From Fasciola hepatica (Eukaryota > Platyhelminthes > Trematoda > Plagiorchiida > Fasciolidae), in NCBI GenBank assembly GCA_948099385.1, contig CANUEZ040000159.1, positions 4,916,501 through 4,980,500 of the forward strand: a DNA stretch of 64,000 nucleotides, given 5' to 3'. Under the pieces are notes generated by a model. The model did no database searches. It was not told the DNA's origin and was given only the letters and a program-made list of their open reading frames with translations. Each line of letters starts with the position of its first letter. Position 1 is the stretch's first letter. Shown piece by piece: positions 11,134 to 20,929 of this stretch. Made by a program: the position numbers and the translations under genes.

Positions 11134-12336
11134 TCCATCTCTATAGAAGTAGCCACAACATTCAGACTGGCGGGGGTCGCGCTGTCATCTACCTTCGGCC
11201 AGCACTGCCAATTCTCGTCTTCCACCGCGTCTTCACTTACAACTATTTGGGACCCCGCACGCGACTTCTTTACCACTGTCGGGGTCGGGGCCTGAGAGCC
11301 GAGTACGGCATTCCGCTGAACTTTTTGGTTTCTCACCAGCGCCCCGGCTGGTCGAGCAAGGTTACTCCCCGGAGCTAGACCACCAGGCCTTACTCTATGC
11401 TCGTCCGACACAATCTGGTATCTACCCTTGGTAATATGGGCCACCACTGCTGCTCTCGCCAGCAGTTTATCCCGGATGGCCTCATCAACGAACTCCACTA
11501 GGATTGGCCTCGCACGATATTTGCCTTTGTTCCCCAGTGGCGACTTCCATGTCCCCACTCTGTGCACCCTTCTTAGAGTAGTAAGGTACGGAACACCTGC
11601 GATTAGCAGTATATCGCTGACTCTCCTCCGGTCTACTTCCGGCCTGGCTTTCGATTCCCTTACAAAGGGTTCTTCCTGGCTCAGAAACAGGAGCCTGTGG
11701 CTTGAGACCCTGCCCGTCGACAAGATCTGCCTCTGCAGATCCTTCACCTTGTTTCCCAATACCAGAAGAGCAGATTCGTCCACTCTAGTCGATCCGTCCT
11801 TCGCTATATTACAGTCACTCATCTTTTTGACCTGCCTTGCCCTTCTAGACTTCTGCTCAGTCCACTGGCCCTCGTCGGTCTGCTTCAGGGGAGTTGAGGC
11901 GACGGCCGCCTGGCAAGCTCTCCAAACTGGTCCGCTCGCTCCGATGACTGTCCTCTCAGGTGCGGCTACTACTTCCGCAAACGACTTACTGCAGCCTGAT
12001 TGCGGTGGTTTTGGGGCTTACGACTGAGATACTACTTGGTGGGCACTGGTCCTTCCCTTGGGCCTGCAGTCTAAATGTCGGACTGCCCGCATCCTTGCCA
12101 GGAGCACAGACCCATTCGGCCCATGGGTACTGTTTATAAAGGATATAGGTGTCCTTTGCTATTCCTGAACACCTTGGGTGAGCCCATCTCTTGCATACCT
12201 CGCACTCTATACCATTTACCACACGTTTTCCGCACTTAGGTGTGAGACACGGGTCAGAAACGCGTGTCATACCGAAAACCACAAAACGAGGGCGAAAACA
12301 ACTCAAGTGCTCTTTACCCAAGCACAAACTAAACAC
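11124..12336 (-). pseudogene. LINE A ORF1 with PHD-like zinc finger
   Basis: ORF1 proteins bind element RNA. The N-terminal part (12336 to 11986) has a Cys/His cluster spaced like a PHD finger: CLTPKC, then CEVCKRWAHPRC, then YPWAEWVC. PHD-type fingers are known in ORF1 of some CR1-like LINEs. The frame then changes once at about 12000; the region KSFAEVV, a basic stretch (EQKSRRARQVKK) and a 232-residue frame (11822 to 11124) follow. That frame has a short leucine-rich, possibly coiled segment and an RRM-like or trimerisation-like part (LIAGVPYL, YRARPILVEFVD). The frame ends at TAG 11124-11126, overlapping the opening of ORF2. The starting ATG is probably the one before TRVSDPC. Confidence 0.75.
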
Positions 12337-12449
12337 TCTGACACTAGCGGGTACACCCGGCTAACACAAAAGAACAAAAAGAAACAATCCAAGCGAGAAA
12401 AGATTGCTTCAGAAACCTCCGAACACCACTCGGCAATACTAAAAGGAGA

Positions 12450-12775
12450 ATAGAAGTATTCTCTGGTTGCACAAGACTGATAGTGGCCGGGGCCAATCGA
12501 GCGTCCAGAATTCTTTCACTGATACGCACAGAGGTCTGCACCCACTACTGCGACTTTGGTAATTCCTCCCAGTTTTGTTACACTAATGAATTTGCTCCTT
12601 CAGTTGGTTGAAAAAAGCAGAAGTGCTCTTCTCATGATCCAGGCGAGAGACAACCATGACTTTAGCTTTCCATCACACTTTGTGCCTCAGAATCTTGGGC
12701 CTGGAGGCAGGATAACGAAAATCCTGGGGTAAACTACAACTTACCCTTTCTCCTCAGTACCCTACTTCTGTGGAT
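12450..12775 (-). mobile_element. 3' end of LINE B, similar to the LINE A 3' UTR
   Basis: The block GCCAATCGAGCGTCCAGAATT at about 12493 also occurs in the LINE A 3' UTR (about 1287) and in the 17.9-kb copy. Similarity continues in patches to GCGAGAGACAA near 12643. This places the 3' end of a related LINE next to the 5' end of LINE A, in the same orientation. The solo LTR at 12776 separates this piece from its reverse transcriptase at 13154. Confidence 0.6.
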
Positions 12776-13153
12776 TGTAACGACCGGTCGTGGAAAATCC
12801 CCCTAAAACCTTCGCAAGCTCAGTGTTTTTCTTAACATCACTCACTTGCTTACACCATTGACGTGTCTTTACGAACTGTTTGTTTTATGGACCAATTGTT
12901 GTTTGTTCCCCCCCCCAGAGCGCTACTTTTTCATATCCTTGTTCTGGACCTGCGTGATGTAAGTGCTCCTTGCTCGCACGCCGCAATTCGGTTTCTCGTT
13001 TGTTGAGTCCTTGTGATCTCATTATTCAGGTTTGTATCTTTTTGGTGTCATTGTTCATTCAATAATCTAGTATCGTAGAATATCACGGATAATCGCCTTT
13101 GATTTCGGGATCCGATGCGAATTTGGCTACGCATTGCTCAAACTTGTGTTACA
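12776..13153 (+). repeat. Solo LTR of a BEL family related to 3120-9812
   Basis: Starts TGTAACGACCGG, ends GTGTTACA, about 378 bases. It follows the BEL LTR along its whole length with many substitutions, including GAATATCACGGATAATCG and TTTGGCTACGCATTGCTCAA near the end. It contains a C run near 12909. No coding region follows, so it is a solo LTR left by recombination. The flanking five bases (TGGAT and TGTAC) do not match, so a target duplication is not preserved. Confidence 0.85.
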
Positions 13154-14322
13154 TGTACGACTCATCCCACCTAGCATCCAGCATCTTTTGAAAATGCCGT
13201 ACCTCTTATGAACTAACTATTTCTTCCGTCAGTCTATTCCACATTCCCACTAATCTATTGCCGAAGAAGTTCGCTTGCTCATTTGGCCTAAGGTTTGGTC
13301 CCCACTACTTTGTACTACTTCCCCTCTTTCTTTGATCAGTGGCCTGTTCAAATAAATCCCCTGCACTTATGCCCGATAAACCCTTCAGGATCTTAAAAGC
13401 TTCCCGAATGGGAGGAGTTCTACGTTCTGCAGTCGTCGTTCATATGATTTTCCTCATGGTCCTCCAACCATCCGAGAGGCTGGTCGCCGGACCTTTCATA
13501 GGCGGGCCGCATGCTTCTTCAAATAAGGTGCCCGAGCTTGCATGCAATGTTCTAAAATGGCCTCACTACTGCCTTGTACATGGGTATGAACACTCCCACC
13601 GATCCGCAAAGTAGTGCTGAGCGCAGCCCAAAGAGCTCACCTGTTGCCTTGTGAGCAGCCAGCTCGCTCCGTTCCGCACAGTTGAAGACCGCAGTAATTT
13701 TGGACACCCAAGTCTCTTGTTGACTGTATCGCCTCAACCATGAATGGTCCGTTTCCCTCCATGCTCCTTTGCTCCTACTGAAGCTCTGGTTATCATATGA
13801 CTCTTGCTTTCGTTTAAGGGCGTATCCCGCCCGTTTGCTCAGCTAGCTACCTGACCCAGGTCCTCTGTTAGTTTATCACGAGTTTATGGTCCCACGGATT
13901 TAACATCGTCCGGAAAAATGAAACACCGTTGTGACAATCCTTCCACTAAATCGTTCATGTAGAGAGAAAAAAGTAATGGACCTAAAATTGACCCCCGAGG
14001 TACACCGCTGGTTGCCTTTGCTGCATTTGACCTGCAGGTTCCAACTCTGACATGAAACGTCCTGTTTTTCAGGGAGGCTGAAACCCACCTGTGTATTTGC
14101 CCTTCAGTCCCAAACGTCTTTAGTTTCCTCATCCGTAGGCGATGGTTGACTGAATCAAAATACTTGCTAAGTCCTAGGCGGCAAACTTCGACCATGTTGC
14201 CCCCGTCAAGCCTGCTTGTGACTTCTAAGAATACTAAAAGGTTCGAACGACAGGATTTGCCCTTCCAAAACCCGTGCTGAGCTTCACATAGCAACTTGTG
14301 GCTCAGTAGGTGTTTACACATA
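13154..14322 (-). pseudogene. LINE B reverse transcriptase, decayed
   Basis: Minus-strand homology starts at 14322 with CKHLLSHKLLCEAQHGF and continues KSCRSNLLVFL, SKYFDSVNHRLR, TSGVPRGSILGP and the catalytic box FPDD (13905-13916), where both aspartates survive. Thumb sequence follows in other frames (13552-13737: AHKATGELFGLRSALL, YKAVVRPF) and the C-terminus near 13190-13290 (FFGNRLVGMWNRL in pieces). Several stops and frame changes are present. The N-terminal third of the domain is missing: the (ATT)n retroposon begins just upstream of QHGF. The protein is close to LINE A ORF2 but clearly diverged. Confidence 0.85.
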
Positions 14323-15795
14323 CAATAATAATAGTTTATCTTGGAGACACCCGAAGCATGCCTCACGCAAGACCAAACTTTTCACAGGAGACAGAGTGGA
14401 CGGACAAAATTCATGAAAAATCTAGAAGTATGCATGACAAATGTAGGGCAGGTCGACTCAAAAGGGAGATGAGGGGGAGATAAATGTATATACACCAAGG
14501 AATATTGCAGGGAGTTTAGTTGAGTCCATAGGCAGATTCAAATATTTGTCCGGTGAATGTGAGTGTCAAGGTCAAGTGGAGGGACTGACTGAGCCAAGTG
14601 GAGGGGATTGGGACATGGGAGTTTCACATGAGGAGGATCGAAAATCGGCTCGCGAAACTATGGTAACGAGAAACGATGAGAAAAAAAGAAAGGGAAGGGA
14701 AGGAGGACAAAAATTTAGTTATATGGCAAGGGGTTAGATAGCCGTGAAGTACTCAACATTGCAATAAGAATGACGGTGTCAGTTTGAAAACAGGGAGCTA
14801 ACAATGCAGGACTTAAGGAGTGGGTCATATGGCAACAATGGTTCGGAAGAATCGACAGACGGTAAGTGTGGGGTAAAGATATGGAAAAAACGGACGGATA
14901 TTGTGAGGAGCAGCGGGATGGGGGCAAGAGAACTGGCAGGTGAAGAAATGGGGGTGCAGAGGAAATATATGAAAGTATATGTATATAAGTACTTTATGTA
15001 TATATGTATATATATATGATGAAGAGGAGCAGAGAGCAGATAAGTGACAGAACACGGAAGTAGCACTGCTTGGAAGGGACAGGTAGGGTTAGATCAAAGG
15101 GTACAGAATGAACTTGGATGAATCCTGAAGAATTTGTTCATGACGGGTGAACATGGTGGGCCACCACCAAGAGGGGAGCGACTTTGGAAGCACAGAAGTG
15201 ATGGTTGTGAGCCGATGATAAACGAGGGCATATGAGGGAAAGGATCGAAGAAAACAGGTAAGGCCGGATCTAACAGTGTGAATAATGAGGGTGTGACAAG
15301 AGATGACGGTTGGAAATGGGCGAGGCGTAATAAGTGGACGTGCATTATGCGGTAGGAAGATGGATGTGAAAATGGCTGGAGAAGGCAGAGCGAGTGAAAA
15401 TACGGAGTGATCGGGGTAGTTTAAAACATCAGTGGAGGACAGTAACTGGGAGGTAAGACGAACTTTGGTGCAAAGAAGCAGCATTTTTAAAACCAACTGG
15501 CGTAGGACAGAAATAAGGAAATTGAGGATCAGAAAAATCGGGTAATGGCAAACCATGTGGCTTAAAACTGTTCGTAAAAATAATAACGTAACGATAACTT
15601 TACATTAGGTGGAACGCAGAAAAGCAGCGCAACCTGAGAGGCACACTGGAGATGCCTGTGACGAGCAATATACGAAACGAATGAGAGTAAAGACCGAGCA
15701 GAAACAGGCAAGAAAAGACCAATAAAACGTTTTGCCCTTTGAGCTTCCTAGCCAGCCGCCCTAAACACTTGCTGAGAATGCTTGTAGCATTGACA
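14323..15795 (-). mobile_element. (ATT)n-tailed retroposon, longest copy
   Basis: On the minus strand this segment is pyrimidine-rich and ends in a terminal block GAGGCATGCTTCGGGTGT ... AAACTATTATTATT. The same 3' block and the same internal order occur at 28037-28870. Shared patches include ATTCTTCCGA, a TA-rich microsatellite (here about 14975-15018), GATCTAACCCTACCTG and ATGAATTTTGTC. The longest open frame (15089-15556, minus) has no recognisable domain, so the element seems non-coding and would depend on an enzyme supplied by another element. It lies inside LINE B. The upper boundary is not sharp. Confidence 0.65.
14975..15018. repeat. TA-rich microsatellite inside the retroposon
   Basis: A run built from TATATG and TATATA units. 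A TATATATATATA run lies at the equivalent place in the copy at 28037 (about 28180). Confidence 0.7.
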
Positions 15796-16585
15796 CTTCT
15801 TTATCTCACCGTGGTCCTGTCTTGTGTGGGAACGGGGCTCTGCTTTGCATCCTTTCGATGAAGATTTCTTCCGCACTACTCGAGATACAGCTACCTGGTG
15901 CCCAACCCACTCCAGGCGTGCCGAAGTCTCTTACTGTTAGAAGCCCTCTCGCTGAAGCCTGGAGCCTCTGTAGTGCATTCATCAATCTTTTATCCCCGTC
16001 TAAATTTGAACCTGGGCTTCTGTATACGCATGCAACTGCTGTATTTCTGGTGCGCAGTCCTACGGCAATAGCACAATTTTGGGTGCCTGCAGTGCTCAAC
16101 CTCACTTTTGGTTCCGTGTACTCTAGTCCCTCTCTGACCACTAAGGCTGCTGCTCCACCGGATGTGTCATTTCCCCCGCCTCATCGATAGACGAGATAGT
16201 AGTCTTACGCACCCTGTGGGATACGGCCTTTCTGGGACAGCCACTTTTCCGAGACCGCGATTATTTCAGCATTACAATGAGCGGTTCTCGTGGCCAGTTC
16301 TGCCCATTTGTCTCTAATGCTGCATGCATTGGTGTAAAACACTATCATGGCCTTTTCAGCTGACATAGCACTTTTTCCTTTGTTTTATGTCTTTCCCCGG
16401 AATGCGTATCCGAGTGGCTGCTACATTTATTGCTTCCAATGGACTGCAAGTCATTATTTTCTGGTTTGCCTCTATGACCGTTTGTCCCATCAGGTCGAAA
16501 TCTTATGTACGCCTCATGGGCTTTACGGTGGCAACTTCCTTTTTTGCCGGTCAGGAATTTCTTAGAATAGGCGGCCTAAGACTAC
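15796..16585 (-). pseudogene. LINE B ORF2 N-terminus, endonuclease fragment
   Basis: On the minus strand this starts with the end of the ORF1/ORF2 junction region and then reads FYTNACSIRDKWAELA (about 16300-16350), very like the LINE A sequence LYTNVCSTRNKWAELA. IIAVSEKWLS follows, then VACVYRSPGSN. The GDFN box is damaged: LLTVRDFGTPGVGW at about 15925. The fragment ends near 15800, where the (ATT)n retroposon begins. About 1 kb of LINE sequence expected between this point and the reverse transcriptase is absent. Either it was lost, or the two pieces come from different copies. Confidence 0.75.
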
Positions 16586-16610
16586 CGCCATCTTCACTGA
16601 GGTCTCCCAA

Positions 16611-17080
16611 CATGGAGTTCCGTGAATTTATCCTGACACTTCAGACACAGGCCGCTAGGTGTAATTTTGGTGATCAGTTGGGGGCCCAAATGCGTGACCG
16701 CCCCGATGCCGGTATAAATCACCCGGAGCTGCAAAAGAAGCTATTGCTAAAGCCCTACCTTACGTTCCCCGAATCCCGGTTAACCTGCGAACAATTCGTT
16801 GACGTAGCAGATGCAACGGCTGTACATTCTGTAGTGCACTTCCAACGCGTCCATCCCCCTAAACCAGTCTCTGCAAAGAAGACTCCTCAACCGAAGCTTG
16901 CTAAAAAAATGATTCCTGAGCGCAAACCAGTAAAACCGAATAGTTGCCTCCCGTGCGGCTAATCTCACCTACCTTCCATCTGCCACTTTCGTAAGGCGGT
17001 GTGCCATTCTTGTGAAGAGCTTGATCGCATTCGTTAGACATGTCTTCAATCCAAGTGCTGTGTTACTCGTGCGACTCCTG
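16611..17080 (+). pseudogene. Gypsy gag with zinc knuckle
   Basis: The ATG at 16611 opens MEFREFILTLQTQA, continuing with a short Gag-like C-terminal region (DQLGAQMRDRPDAGI, ELQKKLLLKPYLTF) and a basic proline-rich linker. A Cys/His cluster begins CLPCG at about 16950; a TAA at 16960 splits it, and the rest (CHFRKAVCHSC) follows in the same frame. It is much shorter than a full Gag, so the N-terminal part is probably lost. Confidence 0.7.
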
Positions 17081-17157
17081 AAGGTCCGGTATACGCGCTG
17101 AAAACTTCGAGTGAATCAAACCAATACCTGTAAAGATCAGTCCAGTTCCAATGCGGC

Positions 17158-17358
17158 TTGAGACATCAATTCATTGTGGACACCGGGAGCTGTGAGTCCA
17201 TTATTCCGAAATCAGTGTTCGACTTGACTCAGCCCAGTGTACCAATACGCCCCATGCTGCGCGCATTAGCAGTGTTGCTGGACATCGACTTTCACTGCTG
17301 GGTGAGACTAACTAAACGGTTCAGTTGGAGGGCGACTATACCCCGGTACGATTCTTGA
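17158..17358 (+). pseudogene. Gypsy aspartic protease
   Basis: RHQFIVDTGSCESIIPKSVF contains the active-site DTG (D at 17179) in the expected hydrophobic setting. The downstream flap region is frame-shifted. This would process the polyprotein. Confidence 0.75.
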
Positions 17359-17550
17359 TTTCCGCAGACAGTCCATCGATTCTGAACTTGAAGGCTCTGC
17401 TTGACTTGGGACCATCGGTAACCCTGAAAACGACGTCTGACAATCCGATGAATCAACTTATTCTTCAGCAGTTGATCACATAATGCTCGTGCAATAGAGG
17501 TGGCATGGAAGTCGGGCCCGCAATGTTGGAAGTGGATGGTGATCGCGTTT

Positions 17551-17966
17551 CTTCAGCAGCAGGGTTGTGAACAGTTGGAACGGTCTACCTGGCGTAATGA
17601 TAGATCTGCAGACTGTCCAGTCCTTCAAAGGTGCCATTGATCGCAAGTGGTACGAGATATTTCCTCGTAGTAAACCTTGAGTATATCAACCAGATGGATG
17701 ACGCGCAACACTGTGGTCCTTCTGGAGTATGTTTTATTCGACCTCTTAGCTCATTGCATGCTGTCTCAGTAAACGCTCAAGACGCATAATGTCTCTCGCA
17801 GTTAATGAGCGATGATGTTTTCCATTTTCCTTTCACTTTTAGCGGGGTTGGACGAAATACACTCGGCAGTGGTGGGTGCATAACTGGTGTGCATACCATC
17901 GAAGGAATTCTGGACGCTCGATTGGCAGTGGCCATTACCTGTTCCGTGCAAACCGAACTGAACCGA
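17551..17966 (+). mobile_element. 5'-truncated copy of the LINE A 3' end inside the Gypsy element
   Basis: This segment is the reverse complement of about 1246-1670. From the C-terminal codons of ORF2 (NSWNGLPGVMIDLQTVQSF ... EIFPRSKP, stop) through the 3' UTR I see only about two differences in some 380 bases before the tail. It ends in CCGAACTGAACCGAGCTGA, a form of the pentamer tail. Severe 5' truncation is the usual product of LINE insertion. It lies between the Gypsy protease and reverse transcriptase, and is one of two plus-strand LINE pieces in the window. Confidence 0.9.
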
Positions 17967-18700
17967 GCTGAATTCGTGAAAGGTCTGGTGTGGCCGTATG
18001 GCAAGAAAGAGGGCTTTCTGAAGGAGCTTACCAAAATGGAGCAAGACGGTGTCATCGGGCGTGTGGCTTCATCCGCTTTGGCGACCCCGATTGTGGTGGC
18101 AGTGAAGAGCGACGGACGGACACTCCGGATTTGTGCTGATTAACGACTGACTTTGAATCCTAGTTTACGGAAATGCGCGGCAACTAGGATAGAGCCTGAA
18201 GACTTCATGAAATGCATGCTAGGTAGCAAGTATTTCCCTCCCATTGATCTGGCTGATGCTTACTCACAAATTCCGCTGCACCTGGAGTCTAGACCGCTAA
18301 CGACTATTGACATTCCATGGGGCATGTTCCAATACAACATCTTACCGTTTGGTCTGCACGTGTTGTCCGGGATATTCCAAGCTGCAGTGGACGGGGTGAT
18401 CCATGATACTGAGAGGGTGATGTCACATCAGGATGATGTGCTCATTCTCGGATCCACGAAGGATGAACATGACCACAGATCACAAAGGTTGCTGGAGAGG
18501 TTCGCTAACAAAAATATGTCCATCAAAGCCCCTGAGCGCAAATTCAGTGTCACCGAATTAGATTTCCTCGGTCTCGCTCTCAATGAAGACGGATACCAAC
18601 CCGCTCCGGGTCTTTTCAAGCCTTTGATCGGCATCGAATCACGAAAAATCAGGTGCACTTACGATTAACTCTTGGGTGCCTGCATTACTACTCCAGGCTC
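17967..18700 (+). pseudogene. Gypsy reverse transcriptase
   Basis: Reading ELTKMEQDGVIGRV, then RICAD, a stop at 18140, and on to IDLADAYSQIPLHLES, FQYNILPFGL and the catalytic box HQDD (18426-18437). Both aspartates remain, but the first position is His where Gypsy enzymes usually have Tyr or Phe. NEDGYQPAP and related thumb motifs follow to 18668. Stops and frame changes make it non-functional as read. Confidence 0.88.
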
Positions 18701-18740
18701 ATTCCGAACTTTGCAATAAGAGCCTAACCATTTTTTCCAA

Positions 18741-19270
18741 CTCAGTCGTCCGATGTGTGGCAGTGGAACGAACAGCGTAAGCAGATATGGCGCGGTCTTA
18801 TTCAAAATATCATAGGCCTACAAATACTAGCCCCATTTGCACCACCCAATGAGACAGTGGTGATCACTGGTGCGTCCAAAGTGGGGATAAGAGCAGTTCT
18901 GGAACAAGATGGATGTCCAATCGTCTGCAACTCTCCTCTTAATACCGCGAAGAAGGGTTATTTTCAGATGCAGAAGGGAGCCCTGGCAATTTTCTGTGCG
19001 GTGCGCGGACTACCCTAGTACCTATTCGGAGTGAAGTTCGCGATTGTCACGGACCACCACGCCCTTCAGTTCCTGTATAATCCGGATAAGTCCGTCGCCA
19101 ACTCCACGGCTGCTACCATCCAACTTGAAGAATTGCTCTGGCAGCCTCTAACTGTGACCTCCTGCATCGACCCGGCAAGACAGTCTCGCAGGCGGACCTC
19201 CTACACCACTACTCACTACTCGCGGCTGCGGACCAATGCCATTTCACTTCATTGGCTGCGCCTGTGTTGA
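18741..19270 (+). pseudogene. Gypsy RNase H
   Basis: FAPPNETVVITGASKVGIRAVLEQDG (18838-18915) corresponds to the first RNase H motif, with Gly (ITGAS) where the catalytic Asp (usually TDAS) is expected. KKGYFQMQKGALAIFCAV carries the second motif with Gln in place of the usual Glu. TDHHALQFL follows at about 19049 after a stop at 19016. The loss of key acids supports long decay. Confidence 0.75.
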
Positions 19271-20460
19271 GAGAAAGATTAGGCAAGCAGACAAAACGAT
19301 ACTATTCGTCTGTGATATCGGTGACCAGAAAGAGATGGCCACCCGAGGTGAAGCAGAATAGTCCTCGGTTCTTCCCACTGCAAGGGGAACTCAGTATCGA
19401 ACCCGACGGCGTCCTTTGTCGAGGTAACCGGCTTGTCAGTCCATCTGCTTTGTGCAAGTCGGTTTTAAATGAACTGCACACAGGCCACTTGGGCGTGGAT
19501 AAAATGAAGTCGCTGGCTCGACAGATGTTTTGGTGGCCGGAATTGGATGCGGATATTTCTACCACGGCAAAGAACTGTGACGCTTGTCTGCACGAAGTCC
19601 ATTTGAGGTCCAATAACTGGAATCCACGGCCCGAAAGCTACGTTGCATGGCAGAGAGCTCATGCGTACTTCTGTGGTCCATTCTCGAACCGATATCACGC
19701 CCTTGTACTGATTATCTCGTATTATAAATGGCCGAAAGTGTTCCTGACGAGTTAACCGACCGCCATGTTCGTGATCCAGGTGTTACGGAAATGCTTCAGC
19801 TGAGAAGGAATCCCACAGATACTAGTCACCGATAATGGATCACATTTCTGCGCGGCATAGCTTTACTTCCGGCCCGATAGGGCTGGGGGTCGGCATCTAC
19901 TAGGACACCGCGCTACCCATGTTCTAACGGTGCAGCGAAGAACTTAGTGCTTTCTGTGCAAAGAGAGATAACATCAGTCAAACCGAGGGCGTTGCTCGAC
20001 TTGGATGCTTCCCTCGAAAATTTCTTGTCGCGGTAGAGAAGCGCAGTGCGTACGACCACCAAGGAGAGTCTAGCAGTCCTCTTCAAGTCCAGAAGACTAC
20101 GGTCACAGCGATGTGTCTTGACTCCAGTGATGTCACATACTTCCGTGGCAACGATTTTCGACCAACTCGTGGTATTATCACAAGACAACTTGGTCAATCT
20201 ATGGTCGAGATCACGGACCTGGAAGGTGCACTGGTGCATCGGCGCCACTTCAGCCAAATCCATTTCAAAGTAGCAACCTGCGATATAACCAAAGCACAGC
20301 TGAGACGACTGAGGATCATGACTGGGATCGTGTTGATGGCCGTGATATATTTACTCCGCCTTCTGAAACCACTGCTGCAGCGGCCGAGCCACAACCACCA
20401 GCTCCAGTTCGAAGATCGGCACGACAGGCAAGCCAAATTGACGAGAAACTCTTGAGAGAG
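19271..20460 (+). pseudogene. Gypsy integrase and C-terminal domain
   Basis: The zinc-binding HHCC is visible: ELHTGHLGVDKM ... CDAC (19473-19590). In the core, the first catalytic Asp is replaced by Tyr at 19666 (AHAYFCGPF where VHxDFxGP is usual). The second Asp survives in LVTDNGSHF (D at 19831). The third acid was not located. After frame changes, the C-terminal module DVTYFRGNDFRPTRGIITRQLGQS ... HRRHFSQI (20125-20265) matches the small beta-barrel found at the end of Gypsy integrases. Confidence 0.82.
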
Positions 20461-20484
20461 GAAGGTTGTGGTGATTCAGCAGCT

Positions 20485-20929
20485 GTCACGCGTGATACGG
20501 CCAGGTACAGCTTTATAACCACGCACACGGATTAGGCTCAGCCAATGAGGATCGCTGCGGACAATTCCTACAAAAGCTCGATGTGTTTGGCTATCTTTGA
20601 GTCCATCAATTATATTCTGTAGTTAAGCGTAGGTATACAAACCCACTCTGCAATACAGTTTACGTGCTATTTTTCGGCCTTGGTCGTTTTACTACTTCCG
20701 TTCACGTAGTTATGGGTTGGGACAATTTCGATACGGGCCATCAATTCAGTTCACTACGGCTCTTACTATCGTCTTCCAGTTCGTCCTCAATTACAAACCA
20801 CTGCTTGACAGTACTTGCTTGGCGTGCTGCGAGGGTTTGTTTTTTCGAGCTTGTTTCCAAAGAGCCCGTACGCTGAGGCGATGCTTGTGCTTACCTTTCT
20901 CCTAGATTGGCTTTCCCTCGTGACGTAAT
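20485..20929 (+). repeat. Possible 3' LTR of the Gypsy element
   Basis: It begins TGTCACGCGTG right after the integrase region, has a TTTATAA promoter-like motif at about 20510, and stops before LINE B ORF1 sequence. With no 5' LTR in the window to compare, the boundaries are guesses. Confidence 0.35.

Larger units (their letters stand above)
1210..12420 (-). mobile_element. LINE A, CR1/Jockey-like non-LTR retrotransposon split by a BEL element
   Basis: Reading on the minus strand from 12.42 kb down to 1.21 kb, the order is ORF1 with a PHD-like zinc finger, ORF2 with an APE-type endonuclease, then reverse transcriptase, then a 3' untranslated region ending in pentamer repeats. This is the canonical two-ORF order of CR1-like LINEs. 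The element is interrupted at 3120-9812 by a complete BEL/Pao insertion. Without the insert it is about 4.5 kb, a normal length for this clade. Most of ORF2 is readable, with a few stops and frame changes, so the copy is fairly young but non-autonomous as read. The 5' boundary (12.34-12.45 kb) is approximate. It abuts the 3' end of another LINE (LINE B). A 3' copy of the same family lies at 17551-17966. Confidence 0.85.

Noticed and set aside
11986..12336. Host chromatin protein with a PHD finger
   Set aside because: It is followed directly by the rest of ORF1 and by an APE endonuclease in the order of a LINE, and a second copy lies in LINE B.
12771..13158. Target duplication around the 12776 solo LTR
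   Set aside because: The flanking five bases are TGGAT and TGTAC, which do not match.
15089..15556. 155-codon minus-strand frame as a membrane protein gene
   Set aside because: It is hydrophobic because the strand is pyrimidine-rich, and it lies in the (ATT)n retroposon, whose other copies do not keep the frame.
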